Below, one piece after another: positions 42,454-51,791 of a DNA stretch of 64,000 nt. The stretch spans positions 123,748-187,747 of the forward strand of contig NZ_FONV01000018.1 of the NCBI RefSeq assembly GCF_900113015.1, read 5' to 3'. Source of the DNA: Actinoplanes philippinensis. Lineage in GTDB: Bacteria; Actinomycetota; Actinomycetes; Mycobacteriales; Micromonosporaceae. Under the pieces are notes generated by a model. It did no database searches and had not been told where the DNA came from. It was given only the letters and a program-made list of their open reading frames with translations. Within the stretch, counting starts at the first letter, position 1. Every line of letters begins with the position of its first letter. Position numbers and translations under genes: made by a program.

Positions 42454-43224
42454 TTAGCGCGGTTTGCGGCCGACCAGGTTGCTCAGGCTCTCCTTGCGGG
42501 CCTGCACACCCCAGACGGTGACCCTCAGCAGCTGTTCCTTGAAGATGTTGCCGCTCATCTTGCTGACGCCGATTTCGCGCTCGGTGAACGTGATCGGCAC
42601 CTCGACCATGCGGAAGCCCTGCCGGTACGACCGCCACGCCATCTCGACCTGGAACGAATACCCGGTAGACGCGATGGTCCCGACGTCGATCTTGTCGAGG
42701 ACGCCGATCCGGTACGCCCGGTAGCCACCGGTCGCGTCCTTGAACGGCATGCCCAGCGCCATCCGGATGTAGATGTTGCCACCGCGGGACAGCAGCAGGC
42801 GCCGCATCGGCCAGTTGTGGACGCTGCCGCCGGGGATGTAGCGGGTGCCGAGGACCACGTCGTGGTCCTTGAGCGCGTCCAGCAGGTTGGGCAGCTCCTC
42901 GGGGGCGTGGGAGCCGTCGGCGTCCATCTCGACGACCGCGTCGTAACCCTTGTCCTTGCCCCACGCGAAACCGGCCTTGTAGGCGGCGCCGAGGCCCTCC
43001 TTGCCGGCCCGGTGGAGCACGAAGATGTGGTCGTCGGCTTCGGCGAGCTCGTCGGCGATGGCGCCGGTGCCGTCGGGCGAGTTGTCGTCCGCCACCAGGA
43101 TGTCGACGGCGGGAGTCGCCTTACGCACCCGATCGGTGATCAGCCGGACGTTGTCCGCCTCGTTGTACGTGGGGATGATCACGAGGACCCGTCCCACTCC
43201 CGGGTAGCCTTCGGCCTCGCTCAC
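42454..43224 (-). CDS. ppm: Polyprenol-phosphate mannosyltransferase (DPM1/Ppm1 catalytic domain)
   Basis: 256 residues from a GTG that overlaps the Lnt stop by 4 bases. GT2 fold: VLVIIPTYNEADNV at the start, VADDNSPDGTG, the DXD-like EMDADGSHAPEELP, and ATGGYRAYR with YSFQVEMAWR. It transfers mannose from GDP-mannose to polyprenyl phosphate, supplying mannose for lipoglycans and protein O-mannosylation. In mycobacteria this domain is fused to an Lnt domain or encoded next to it; the separate, coupled arrangement here matches that history. Confidence 0.92.
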   Translation of the reverse strand: MSEAEGYPGVGRVLVIIPTYNEADNVRLITDRVRKATPAVDILVADDNSPDGTGAIADELAEADDHIFVLHRAGKEGLGAAYKAGFAWGKDKGYDAVVEMDADGSHAPEELPNLLDALKDHDVVLGTRYIPGGSVHNWPMRRLLLSRGGNIYIRMALGMPFKDATGGYRAYRIGVLDKIDVGTIASTGYSFQVEMAWRSYRQGFRMVEVPITFTEREIGVSKMSGNIFKEQLLRVTVWGVQARKESLSNLVGRKPR

Positions 43225-44834
43225 CGTTCCTCCGAAACTGTCACGTCGTCACTGTCGATTCTCGTCTTACGGCGGCGCAGGGGCAGCACACCGATGAGGG
43301 CGACGACCGTACCAAACACGATCACCGCCTCGGGCCAGACGCCCGAACGAGTCGCCAGCGTACGCGGTCCCTCAAGGAACATGTCACGGACCACCACCGC
43401 ACCGGTGTTGAAAGCGGTCGAACCGTGCACCTTGCCCTCTCCGTCCACGAAACCGGACACGCCGACGGTGGAGACCATCAGTGCCTCGCGGCCGTGCTCG
43501 ACGGCCCGCAGCCGGACCATGGCGAGCTGTTGCAGGGCCTCGGCCTCGTTGAACGTGGCGTTGTTGGTCTGCACGGTGAGGATCTGCGCGCCGCCCTCGA
43601 CGGTGTCGCGGACGATGCCGTCGTAGGCGACCTCGAAGCAGATGACGTCGCCGACGACGGCCGAGCCGGTGTCGATCACGCCGGGGTGGTCGCCGCCGAG
43701 CATGTTGCGGACCAGGTCGACCTTGTCGGTGACGAGCCGGGCGATCGAGCGCATCGGCATGTACTCGGCGAACGGGACGGGGTGGCGCTTCTCGTACTGC
43801 TGGGCGAGGTCGGGGCCGCCGCCCGCGGGGCGCCACAGGATGCCGACGTTGTAGATGTCGCCGGGGGTGTCGGTGCGCTGCAGGGTGCCGACCAGGATGG
43901 GCGCCTTGACGGCGTCGGCGGCCGACTGGATGAGGGCGGCGGCGTCCTCGTTGCGCAGCGGGTCGATGTCGCTGGAGTTCTCCGGCCAGACGACCAGGCC
44001 CGGCTGTTTCTGGCGGCCGGCGGTGACGTCGGCGGCCAGCGCGATGGTGGCGTTGACGTGGTTGTCGAGCACGGCCCGCCGCTGGGCGTTGAAGTCGAGG
44101 CCGAGGCGCGGCACGTTGCCCTGCACGATGGCGACGGTGGTGGCCGGGCCGCCGGGGCTCTGCAGGGGCAGGGCGGCGGGACCGGCGAGCAGGACGGCGG
44201 TGAGGGCGGCGAATCCGGCGGCGGCCAGGACGCCGGAGCGCCGCCAGGCCAGCGCGAGCAGGGCGCCACCGGCGACCGCGACGACGAAGGTGACCAGGGG
44301 CGCCCCGCCGTACGCCGCGAGCCGCAGCGTGGGGGCGTCGCCCTGGGTGAACGCGAGCCGGCCCCACGGGAAGCCGCCGAAGGGGGTGCGGTCGCGCAGG
44401 AACTCCTGCCCGCCCCAGATCACGCCGGTGAGCAGTGGCCACAGGGCCCGCCACCGGTCGGCCAGCGGCGACGTCCACGCCCCGGCCAGGCCGGCCAGCC
44501 CGAGGTAGGCGGCCTGCGCGAGGCTCAGGATGATCCACGGGAGCCAGCCGGCGCCGATGGTGGTCCACTCCAGCAGCGGGACGAAGAGCACCAGGCCGGC
44601 GAGGTAGCCGAGGCCGAACCCGGCCCGCAGGCGCCGGCGGTGCACGGCCGCGGCGAGCAGCGCCACACCGGCCGGGGCGAGCCACCACAGACCGTACGGA
44701 GGGAGGGCCAGCAGCAGCGCCACGCCGGAGGCGGCGGCGAGCGCCACGGCCACCGGCAGCCGGACCGGGGGCCCGGGCACGTCGGCCGCGGGGCCCGGCT
44801 CGGTGAGCGCCGGCGGGGGCAGTGTCATTTCCAC
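43221..44834 (-). CDS. lnt: Apolipoprotein N-acyltransferase
   Basis: 537 residues from GTG 44834 (ATG 44828 is an alternative). Six to seven N-terminal membrane helices (about 25-220) are followed by a nitrilase-type domain (about 235-500) facing outward. Catalytic triad: Glu in LVVWPENSSDID, Lys in QYEKRHPVPFAEY and Cys in VVGDVICFEVAYDG. It moves an acyl chain from a phospholipid to the N-terminal cysteine of lipoproteins. A last helix closes the C-terminus. Four-base overlap couples it to ppm, as expected for actinobacteria. Confidence 0.93.
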   Translation of the reverse strand: MEMTLPPPALTEPGPAADVPGPPVRLPVAVALAAASGVALLLALPPYGLWWLAPAGVALLAAAVHRRRLRAGFGLGYLAGLVLFVPLLEWTTIGAGWLPWIILSLAQAAYLGLAGLAGAWTSPLADRWRALWPLLTGVIWGGQEFLRDRTPFGGFPWGRLAFTQGDAPTLRLAAYGGAPLVTFVVAVAGGALLALAWRRSGVLAAAGFAALTAVLLAGPAALPLQSPGGPATTVAIVQGNVPRLGLDFNAQRRAVLDNHVNATIALAADVTAGRQKQPGLVVWPENSSDIDPLRNEDAAALIQSAADAVKAPILVGTLQRTDTPGDIYNVGILWRPAGGGPDLAQQYEKRHPVPFAEYMPMRSIARLVTDKVDLVRNMLGGDHPGVIDTGSAVVGDVICFEVAYDGIVRDTVEGGAQILTVQTNNATFNEAEALQQLAMVRLRAVEHGREALMVSTVGVSGFVDGEGKVHGSTAFNTGAVVVRDMFLEGPRTLATRSGVWPEAVIVFGTVVALIGVLPLRRRKTRIDSDDVTVSEER

Positions 44835-45256
44835 GCCAGGCAGGCTACCCGCCGATATGCAGGGACGACTGAGGGGCGCGGTCTCGACTTGACCACGCCC
44901 CTCGGGTGCTCCACACCTGTTGCGGCCGGCGGAACACCGGCCTGTGGCGAACGAAATCCGGCGACCTCGTCATGACCTTCGGACCGACCCGCCGCGTGCC
45001 GGCTGCCCGCGTCGTGCCGTTGTCTACTGGCCATGAGCCCGGCCCCCGGAGGGCCACCCGTGCGTGGCCCGTCTCGTGCCGCCTGCGTCGCGGCGCCCCC
45101 TGGACCTGGCAGAACGCGCGACCCCTGCGGGGACTGCGGCCAGTGGACGACGAAACGTGGAACAGGACCTGAAGACGGTACGTCCCTCCCCCGCCCGTCT
45201 GTCAACCGTGGTCCCCGTGTCGCGGCGTGTCTCGTTCATCGGCGTGTCATCGCCGA
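44835..45256. other. Intergenic region between lnt and the lysine-degradation operon
   Basis: About 420 bases. Several overlapping frames are open on both strands, but all are Arg/Pro/Ala-rich mirror frames without a Shine-Dalgarno or recognisable motif. It should contain the lnt promoter. I see no RNA gene or repeat. Confidence 0.5.
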
Positions 45257-46465
45257 TCACCGGATCGAGTTACCCAGCAGTCGGGTGGCGACGTCCGGAT
45301 GGTCGGCCGCGAGCAGGCCCGCAGCGGCCACAATGTACTGCTGATCGACCAGGGCACGAGCCCGTTCGGGTGGGGCCCAGCCACCCCCGACGTCGGCCAG
45401 GACGGCCCGCAGGACGGCGTCGCCGCCGCCGTGGCGCAGCACCCCGCCGGAACCCAGGACGAGACGTACGTCACGTAGGCCGGGACGGCCGCGGGCGTGC
45501 CGGCGCAACGCGATCACCGCGGCCGTGGCGGCCAGTTCCCGGTCGTCGCCGGGGACGGGCAGCCGCTCGGCTTTCGCGGCCTCGCGGGTGCCGTCGGCGC
45601 CGACCGCCACGCCGAGGTCGCCCTCGACCGTGCGGGCCCGCCACAGGGTGCCGGCGACGTCACGGCGCGGTCCGGTCTCGGACTCGGCGTCAGGGACGAG
45701 CGCGGAGTAGACGTCGGTGGTGGCGCCGCCGACGTCGACGACCAGGATCCCGTAGCCGGTCAGGTCGGCGAGCAGCTCCACGCCGGCCAGCACGGCGTCG
45801 GGGGTGGCGGCCCGCACGAGCTGGGCGAACCGGCGGCCCCGGGACAGCCGTTTGCCGCCGATGACGTGCCTCAGGAACACGTCACGTATCGCGGCGCGGG
45901 CCGGCAGTGGGTCGAGGACGCCGATGCGCGGCAGCACGTTCGCGGTAGCGGTGACGGGGACTCCGCGTCCGGTCAGAACCGTGAGCGCGTCGTCGCGTAC
46001 CTCCTGATTTCCGGCCAGGACCACCGGAATCCGGATCCGGGCCGCGGCGAGTCGTCTCGCATTGTGGAGAAGGGTTTCGGCGTCGCCGCCGTCGGTGCCG
46101 CCGGCCAGCAGCAGCACGTCGGGGCGGGCGGCGCGCAGCCGGGTCAGGTCCGGGCCGGTCATCGGGCCGGCGGCGACGTGCACCACCTGCGCGCCGGCGG
46201 AGAGGCCGACGCGGTGGCCGGCCTCGGCGGTGACCAGCTGCTCGTAGCCGATGACCGCGAGACGCAGGCCGCCGCCCGCCGAGGAGCAGACGAGGAGCCG
46301 GTCGCCGCCGCCCACGGCGGCGACGGCGGCGTCCAGGCCGTCCAGGACGTCCGAGGAGGAGGTGGTCGGGACCTCGGCGCGGCGGATCAGTTCCGCGCCG
46401 TCCAGATCGATCTTGGCGGCTTTGGTGTACGTGGACCCGACGTCGACGCAGACGGCTGTCGTCAC
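45257..46465 (-). CDS. MutL-like reactivating protein of the aminomutase locus
   Basis: 402 residues. The ASKHA ATPase fold is clear: phosphate-1 loop VCVDVGSTYTKAAKI, LLLAGGTDGGDAE, ILVVDVGGATTDVYS and a late LVLGSGGVLRHGG. It belongs to the glutamate mutase MutL type, found beside B12-dependent mutases and aminomutases. It is thought to help release damaged cobalamin or to keep the enzyme active. Last gene of the operon, overlapping kal by 4 bases. Confidence 0.82.
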   Translation of the reverse strand: MTTAVCVDVGSTYTKAAKIDLDGAELIRRAEVPTTSSSDVLDGLDAAVAAVGGGDRLLVCSSAGGGLRLAVIGYEQLVTAEAGHRVGLSAGAQVVHVAAGPMTGPDLTRLRAARPDVLLLAGGTDGGDAETLLHNARRLAAARIRIPVVLAGNQEVRDDALTVLTGRGVPVTATANVLPRIGVLDPLPARAAIRDVFLRHVIGGKRLSRGRRFAQLVRAATPDAVLAGVELLADLTGYGILVVDVGGATTDVYSALVPDAESETGPRRDVAGTLWRARTVEGDLGVAVGADGTREAAKAERLPVPGDDRELAATAAVIALRRHARGRPGLRDVRLVLGSGGVLRHGGGDAVLRAVLADVGGGWAPPERARALVDQQYIVAAAGLLAADHPDVATRLLGNSIR

Positions 46466-46827
46466 GGCTTCGGGGGGACCACGACCGTCCCGACCGCGGT
46501 GGTGGCCACGATCGGCTCGTCGAGGACTGTCGCACCCGAGCCTGACGTGCCGCGGCAGACCACCCGCACCTCGAAGGAGATCTTGCGCGAGCGGGTGCCC
46601 ATGGCGGTGACCGTGCCGGCGATCTCCAGCACGTCCCCGGCCCGGACCGGCGCCTTGAACTGCACGTCGTCGTAGGAGGCGAACAGGCCCTCGTCGCCGT
46701 CGAGCCGGATGCAGATCTCGGTGGCCACGTCGCCGAAGAGGCCGAGCGAGTAGGCGCCGTCGACGAGGTTCCCGGCGTAGTGGGCGTGCGCGTAGGGCAC
46801 GTAGCGGCGATGGGTCACGGTGATCAC
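46462..46827 (-). CDS. kal: 3-aminobutyryl-CoA ammonia-lyase
   Basis: 121 residues with a single hot-dog fold (RYVPYAHAHYAGNLVDGAYSLGLFGDVATEICIRLDGDEGLFASYDDVQFKAPVRAGD). Kal removes ammonia from 3-aminobutyryl-CoA to give crotonyl-CoA, the late step of the aminomutase lysine route. The assignment rests on size, fold and the adjacent kamE and kamD. It overlaps both neighbours by 4 bases. Confidence 0.82.
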   Translation of the reverse strand: MITVTHRRYVPYAHAHYAGNLVDGAYSLGLFGDVATEICIRLDGDEGLFASYDDVQFKAPVRAGDVLEIAGTVTAMGTRSRKISFEVRVVCRGTSGSGATVLDEPIVATTAVGTVVVPPKP

Positions 46828-47555
46828 TTGCTACCTCCGGCGAGGGCGTGGACGAGATAGGAGGCCACCTCGCGCGGGGTGGTGCCGCGGCTGAAGATCC
46901 GGTCGACGCCCAGCTCGGGGGCCATCAGCTCGTCGAATCGGGGGCCGCCGACGATCAGCAGCGGGCGCTTCCCGGCGGGCAGGGCCTCGCGGAACGCCGC
47001 CGACATGGCCCGGGTGTTCTGCAGGTGCGCGTCGCGCTGGGTGACCACCTGGGAGACCAGCACGGCGTCGGCCTTCTTCTCCCGGGCGGTCTCCACCAGG
47101 TCGGGCACCGAAACCTGGGCGCCCATGTTGGTGACCGACAGCTCCGAGTAGTACTCCAGGCCCTTCTCCCCCGCGATGCCCTTGAGGTTGAGGATGGCGT
47201 CGATGCCGACGGTGTGCGCGTCGGTGCCGATGCAGGCGCCGACCACGGTGAGCCGCCGCCGCAGCCGCCGTTTGATGGCCGCGTTGACCTCCTTGGCGCT
47301 CAGCAGCGGGAAGTCACGCTCGACGACCTGCACCTTCTCGGTGTCGACCAGGTGGGCGACCTTGCCGTAGACGACGAAGAACGTGAAGCCGTCGCCCATC
47401 TGCTTGGCGTGGACCAGCATCGCCGGGTCCATGCCCATCTTGCCGGCCAGCTGGAGGGCGGCGCCCTCGGCCCGTTTGTCGTGCGGGATCGGGAGGGTGA
47501 AGGAGAGCTGCACCATGCCGTCGCCGGTGGTGTCCCCGTACGGGCGAACGATCAT
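46824..47555 (-). CDS. kamE: Lysine 5,6-aminomutase beta subunit (B12-binding)
   Basis: 243 residues. A short N-terminal dimerisation part is followed by a Rossmann-like cobalamin domain with the B12-binding DxHxxG at Asp112, His114 and Gly117 (GTDAHTVGID). The nearby NLKG lysine (about 125) is a candidate for the PLP-binding lysine known in this subunit. GGPRFDELMAPELGVDRIF closes the domain. With KamD it moves the terminal amino group of (beta-)lysine from C6 to C5. It overlaps kamD as ATGA. Confidence 0.92.
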   Translation of the reverse strand: MIVRPYGDTTGDGMVQLSFTLPIPHDKRAEGAALQLAGKMGMDPAMLVHAKQMGDGFTFFVVYGKVAHLVDTEKVQVVERDFPLLSAKEVNAAIKRRLRRRLTVVGACIGTDAHTVGIDAILNLKGIAGEKGLEYYSELSVTNMGAQVSVPDLVETAREKKADAVLVSQVVTQRDAHLQNTRAMSAAFREALPAGKRPLLIVGGPRFDELMAPELGVDRIFSRGTTPREVASYLVHALAGGSK

Positions 47556-49084
47556 GACTCCACCACCGGGTTGTAGTAGTCCTCATCCATCCTGGCCACG
47601 CCGTCGAGACCCTTGCCGCGGTCGGCGGGGCGCTTCATGATTCCGAAGGTGCCGTCGGCGATCGCGTTGAGCATGCCGTCGTCGACGATCTTCTCCAGCA
47701 GGTCGATGGCCTCGCCGAGGACTTGATCGGCACGCCCCCGGATGAACGGCCCGGGTGTGAAGTCCTCGTGCAGGTTGCCCGCGCCGTTGAGGACGTACCG
47801 GACATTTTGCAGGGCGATGTCGCGGTCGGACAGCCACGGGGTCACGACGGCTTCGGTCATCATGCCGACCAGCAGGATGCCCTGGCCGGTGAGAGCGCCG
47901 GCCAGGTTGAAGAAGCCGTCCAGCAGGTTGCCGCGGAACACGTCGCCGGTCATGTGCTTGGTCGGCGGCATCCACTTCAGGGGCGCGTCCGGGAACAGTT
48001 CGCGGGCGAGCAGCGCGTGGGCCAGCTCCAGCCGGAACGAGTCCGGCAGGTCCGGATTGATCTCGAAAGCGTGCCCGAGCCCCAGCTGCCAGTCCTCGAG
48101 GCCCGCCTCGTGGGCGAAATACTCGTTCATCAGCTGCGACACGGTGACGGTGTGGGCCGCGTCGACAGCGTCGGCGGTGGTCAGGTAGTTGTCCTCGCCG
48201 GTGTTGATGATGATCCCGGCGCGGGCGTGGATCTGCCGGGAGAACCGCTGGTCGACGAAGGTGCGGATCGGGTTGATGTCGCGGAACAGGATCCCGTACA
48301 TCGAGTCGTTGAGCATCATGTCGAGGCGCTGCAGGCCGGCCAGCGTGGCGATCTCGGGCATGCACAGGCCGGAGGCGTAGTTGGTGAGCCGCACGTAGCG
48401 GCCCACCTCCTTCGACGTCTCGTCCAGCGCGGCCCGCATCAGCCGGAAGTTCTCCTGCGTGGCGTAGGTGCCGGCGAACCCCTCCCGGGTGGCGCCCTCC
48501 GGCACATAGTCCAGCAGCGACTGGCCGGTCGACCGGATCACCGCGATCACGTCCGCCCCGGCCCGTGCCGCCGCCTGCGCCTGCGGGATGTCCTCGTAGA
48601 TGTCCCCGGTCGCGACGATCAGGTAGATCCACGGGCGCTGTTTCGGATCCCCGAACCGTTTGATCAGCCGGTCCCGCTCGGCCCGCCGCCGGTCGATGGT
48701 CCGCAGCCCGGCCGCGGTGGCCCGCCTGGCCCGCTGTCTGGCCTTTCCGGCCCGAGCGGGGATGTCGAAACGGATCGACCCGGCGGCGGCCTTCTGGGCC
48801 AGGACGGTCACGTCCTCGACACCGGCCGTCTCCATCGCGTGGAACACCGGGACGGCCACCCCGTGACCGAGCCCGACGTCCGCACGCACCGCGTCGACCA
48901 GCCGGTTCACCCACGGGATGCCGTCCGGGTCGGCGCCGGTCACCCCGGCCAGGCGCAGCACCGCACGCTCCACCGACACGGTGGTGTGCGACCGCGCCAG
49001 GTCGACCACCGGCTGCCCCGCACGCGCCGCGAGCGCCCTTGCCCGCGCCACGACGGCAGGATCCAGATCCAGCTTCCCGGCCAA
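47552..49084 (-). CDS. kamD: Lysine 5,6-aminomutase alpha subunit
   Basis: 510 residues, the full length for the family. It forms a TIM barrel carrying PLP and adenosylcobalamin contacts; recognisable blocks are VIAVIRSTGQSLLDYVPEG, LTNYASGLCMPEIA, MLNDSMYGILFRDIN, IIINTGEDNYLTTADA and LKWMPPTKHMTGD. It acts as a complex with KamE in the cytoplasm. It lies 15 bases after the amidohydrolase gene, inside an operon read on the minus strand. Confidence 0.93.
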   Translation of the reverse strand: MAGKLDLDPAVVARARALAARAGQPVVDLARSHTTVSVERAVLRLAGVTGADPDGIPWVNRLVDAVRADVGLGHGVAVPVFHAMETAGVEDVTVLAQKAAAGSIRFDIPARAGKARQRARRATAAGLRTIDRRRAERDRLIKRFGDPKQRPWIYLIVATGDIYEDIPQAQAAARAGADVIAVIRSTGQSLLDYVPEGATREGFAGTYATQENFRLMRAALDETSKEVGRYVRLTNYASGLCMPEIATLAGLQRLDMMLNDSMYGILFRDINPIRTFVDQRFSRQIHARAGIIINTGEDNYLTTADAVDAAHTVTVSQLMNEYFAHEAGLEDWQLGLGHAFEINPDLPDSFRLELAHALLARELFPDAPLKWMPPTKHMTGDVFRGNLLDGFFNLAGALTGQGILLVGMMTEAVVTPWLSDRDIALQNVRYVLNGAGNLHEDFTPGPFIRGRADQVLGEAIDLLEKIVDDGMLNAIADGTFGIMKRPADRGKGLDGVARMDEDYYNPVVES

Positions 49085-49099
49085 AGAAAACGCCTCCTG

Positions 49100-50638
49100 T
49101 TACCTCTCGAAAATCGTGTCGCCGTGCAGCACGGTGCGCAGGCAGACCGGCCGGTCCGGCTCGGCGCCGTCGACGTCCGGCAGCAGCCTCGGCAGCCCGC
49201 CGTCGACTCCGCCCGGGGTGTCCCAGGCCGCGAAGGTCGCCGACGCTCCCGGCTTGAGCACACCGGCGCCGGTGATCGCGGCGGCCCGCCAGCCGCCCGC
49301 GGTGCTCGCCGCGAACGCCGAACGCACACTCATCCGGAAACGGGGGTTGCGCGGGGCGGCGGCCGCCACCACGATCGCCCACGGGTCCAGCGCCGTCACC
49401 GGCGAGTCGGAGCCGAACGCCAGCGCCACCCCGGTCGCGTGCATCGCCCCGATCGGGTTGCTGGCCAGCGCCCGCTCCACGCCGAGGCGCTGGGCGTACA
49501 TCCGGTCGGCGCCGCCCCACAGCGCGTCGAAGATCGGCTGCACCGAGGCGATCACCCCGAACTCGACCATCCGGGCGATCATCGCCTTGTCGATCAGCTC
49601 GACGTGCTCGATGCGGTGGTGGCCCTCGCGCAGCCGGTCCACGCCGACGGTCTTCGCCGCGATCGCGAAACCCTCCAGCACGGTCTCGATGGCCGCGTCG
49701 CCGATCGCGTGGAAACCGCCCTGGAACCCGACCCGGACACAGTCCAGCAGGTGCTCGGCGGCCTGCTCGGCGGTGAGGAAAGCCTCGCCGCAGCCGTGGT
49801 CGCCGTCGTGGTACGGCGCACGCACCGACGCCGTCCGCGAGCCGAGGGCGCCGTCCGCGTACAGGTCGCCGGCCGCGCCGTGGGCGCCCAGTTCCCGTGC
49901 CCGGTCGGCGCCGCCCAGCTCACCCCAGAACCCGAACACCTGCGGCAGCCCCTGACCGGACAGCGCCAGCACCGACCCGAAGTCGGCCTCGCTGGAGGTG
50001 CCCGGCCCGGCGCACTCGTGCACCGCCGCGATGCCCATCGACGCCGCCCGCGACAGCGCGGTCCGCTGCGCCGCGGTCCGCTGCTGCGGTGTCAGCGAGC
50101 CCAGCGCGATCGCCCGCACCGCGTGGTGGGCGGCCTCGCGGACCCAGCCCGACCCGTCGTAGCCGTCCACCCCTCGCGCGGCCGGGAGCAGCGACGACGA
50201 CGCCAGCGCCGAATGCACCGACGCCTGCGACAGGTACACCCGGCGGCCGGCCGCGGCCCGGTCCAGCTCGGCCGCGGTCGGCGGGGTCTGGTCGGCCCAC
50301 GTCGACTCGTCCCAGCCGTGCCCGTGCACCACCCCGTCGGCCGGGCGGGTCACCGCGAACGCCGCCACCCGCTCCAGCAGCTCGCCCGGTGACCGCACCG
50401 CCGACAGGTCCAGCCCGTCGAAGGCCAGGCCGGTGTCGGTGGCGTGCAGATGCGCGTCCACGAACGCCGGCGTGACGAGGGCGCCGTCGAGGTCGACGGT
50501 CACGTCGGCGGACGGGGCGTCGGCGGAGTCGCCCAGCCAGGCGATCGTGTCGCCCCGGGTGACCATGGCGGTGGCGCGGGGTTCCGCAGCCGAGTAGAAG
50601 CGGCCGTTGACGTAGCGGACCGAGGGAGTGTTCGTCAT
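49100..50638 (-). CDS. Amidohydrolase (YtcJ-like, metal-dependent)
   Basis: 512 residues. Metal motif VDAHLHATDTG near residue 62, a late histidine pair in FHAIGDAAIE and HRIEHVELID, and the Asp in LAFGSDSPVTAL. This is the layout of the YtcJ-like amidohydrolase_3 family. It lies between kdd (5 bases) and kamD (15 bases) on one transcript, so it probably serves lysine breakdown, for example by freeing an acylated amine, but the substrate is unknown. No signal peptide. Confidence 0.82.
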   Translation of the reverse strand: MTNTPSVRYVNGRFYSAAEPRATAMVTRGDTIAWLGDSADAPSADVTVDLDGALVTPAFVDAHLHATDTGLAFDGLDLSAVRSPGELLERVAAFAVTRPADGVVHGHGWDESTWADQTPPTAAELDRAAAGRRVYLSQASVHSALASSSLLPAARGVDGYDGSGWVREAAHHAVRAIALGSLTPQQRTAAQRTALSRAASMGIAAVHECAGPGTSSEADFGSVLALSGQGLPQVFGFWGELGGADRARELGAHGAAGDLYADGALGSRTASVRAPYHDGDHGCGEAFLTAEQAAEHLLDCVRVGFQGGFHAIGDAAIETVLEGFAIAAKTVGVDRLREGHHRIEHVELIDKAMIARMVEFGVIASVQPIFDALWGGADRMYAQRLGVERALASNPIGAMHATGVALAFGSDSPVTALDPWAIVVAAAAPRNPRFRMSVRSAFAASTAGGWRAAAITGAGVLKPGASATFAAWDTPGGVDGGLPRLLPDVDGAEPDRPVCLRTVLHGDTIFER

Positions 50639-50643
50639 GCCGG

Positions 50644-51654
50644 TCAGTCTGCCGCGATCCGTGCCTCGAACATCGCCCGGACCGCGGGAACCTGACGCAG
50701 CAGATCCACCGCGAACTCGGCGTGACCAGGCACGTACCCGTTGCCGATGAGCATTGTCACGTCCGCGGCCAGGCCCTCGGCGCCGAGCGCGGCGGCCGGG
50801 AAGCTGGTCGCCATCGAGAAGAAGATCACCGTGCCGCCGTTCGCGGTCGCCAGGATCGCCCCGTGCTCGCAGCCCGGCACGTCCACGCAGACCACCGTCA
50901 CGTCCGCGGGCTCCCCCACGGCCTCGGCGACGGCCACCGGATTGCGGGCGTCGGCGATCGCGACCTCATCCGCCAGACCGGCTTCGACCAGCGCGTCCCG
51001 CTCCGTTTCACTGACCACCACGGCTTGGGTACGCGCACCGGCGCGCCGCGCCGCGGCAAGGGTGAGCGACCCGCTCTTGCCCGCACCGCCGAGCACCACG
51101 ACCTTCGCTCCTGCCGGATATCCCCGGACCACCCGGTCGGTCAGCGCCGGCGCGCCGCACACGTCGTAGACCGCGAGCGCCAGCTCCGGCGGCAGGTCGT
51201 CGGGCAGCACGCCGACGATCGAGCGCCCGAACAGGATCGCCGTGCCCTCGGCCGGCGCCTGCTCACTGAGCCCGTCCCACCCGGCCAGCCCGTCGGTGAT
51301 CCGCAGCGGGGTCAGCGTCAGCGACACCAGCGTGGCCACCCGGTCCCCCGGCTTGACCGGCAGCGGCGACTCCGGGCCGACCTCCTCGACCACGCCGATC
51401 AGCATGCCGCCCGAGCCGGTGACCGGGTTGTGCATCTTGCCGCGGGTCCCGATGATCTCCAGCACCTCGGCGCGGATCGCGTCGCCGTTGTGCGCGTGTT
51501 TCTCGGCGAGCTGCCGATAACTGGCGGCGTCGAGGTTGAGCCGCTGCACCCGGATCCGGGTCTCGTCCGGCCCGATCTCCGGTGACGCGTCGAGCCGCCA
51601 GGCCGCCTGCGGCAGCACACCGGCTGGTTCCACTACCCGCCGCAACCCCACCAT
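50644..51654 (-). CDS. kdd: L-erythro-3,5-diaminohexanoate dehydrogenase
   Basis: 336 residues. ATG 51654 is chosen because GAGGAG lies seven bases before it; ATG 51660 and GTG 51678 also exist. The enzyme oxidises 3,5-diaminohexanoate with NAD to 3-keto-5-aminohexanoate. Visible features: the N-terminal substrate domain (VQRLNLDAASYRQL, GTRGKMHNPVTGSGGMLIG), a Rossmann motif VVVLGGAGKSGSLTLA and VVCVDVPGCEHGAIL. First gene of the kdd-amidohydrolase-kamD-kamE-kal-mutL operon, divergent from kamA. Confidence 0.9.
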   Translation of the reverse strand: MVGLRRVVEPAGVLPQAAWRLDASPEIGPDETRIRVQRLNLDAASYRQLAEKHAHNGDAIRAEVLEIIGTRGKMHNPVTGSGGMLIGVVEEVGPESPLPVKPGDRVATLVSLTLTPLRITDGLAGWDGLSEQAPAEGTAILFGRSIVGVLPDDLPPELALAVYDVCGAPALTDRVVRGYPAGAKVVVLGGAGKSGSLTLAAARRAGARTQAVVVSETERDALVEAGLADEVAIADARNPVAVAEAVGEPADVTVVCVDVPGCEHGAILATANGGTVIFFSMATSFPAAALGAEGLAADVTMLIGNGYVPGHAEFAVDLLRQVPAVRAMFEARIAAD

Positions 51655-51741
51655 GCTCATGCTCCTCACGATCTCCACGCGTTAAAAACACTCTCACAGA
51701 GCAGGCTTCACCGTAAATCCTGCGTATACATGGTTACTAGG

Positions 51742-51756
51742 CCGGAGATTCTCCGG
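51742..51756. promoter_or_regulatory. Palindrome in the kdd/kamA divergent region
   Basis: CCGGAGA-T-TCTCCGG is a perfect 7-bp-arm palindrome between kdd and kamA; a degenerate second copy (GGAGGATCTCCGG, about 51780-51792) overlaps the kamA Shine-Dalgarno and start. Two copies, one at the translation start, suggest an operator that controls kamA and perhaps the kdd operon. No regulator gene is adjacent. Confidence 0.45.
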
Positions 51757-51791
51757 TACCTTGATCCGAATCCAACGAGGGAGGATCTCCG

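Noticed and set aside
44835..45256. Small genes in the gap after lnt.
   Set aside because: Several frames overlap on both strands with equal quality and none has a ribosome site or recognisable motif.
47723..50392. 889-codon plus-strand frame.
   Set aside because: Antisense shadow of kamD and the amidohydrolase, Arg/Val/Gln-rich without motifs.
51655..51791. Lysine riboswitch in front of kamA or kdd.
   Set aside because: The space is only 137 bases and shows no long structured leader; only a short palindrome is visible.
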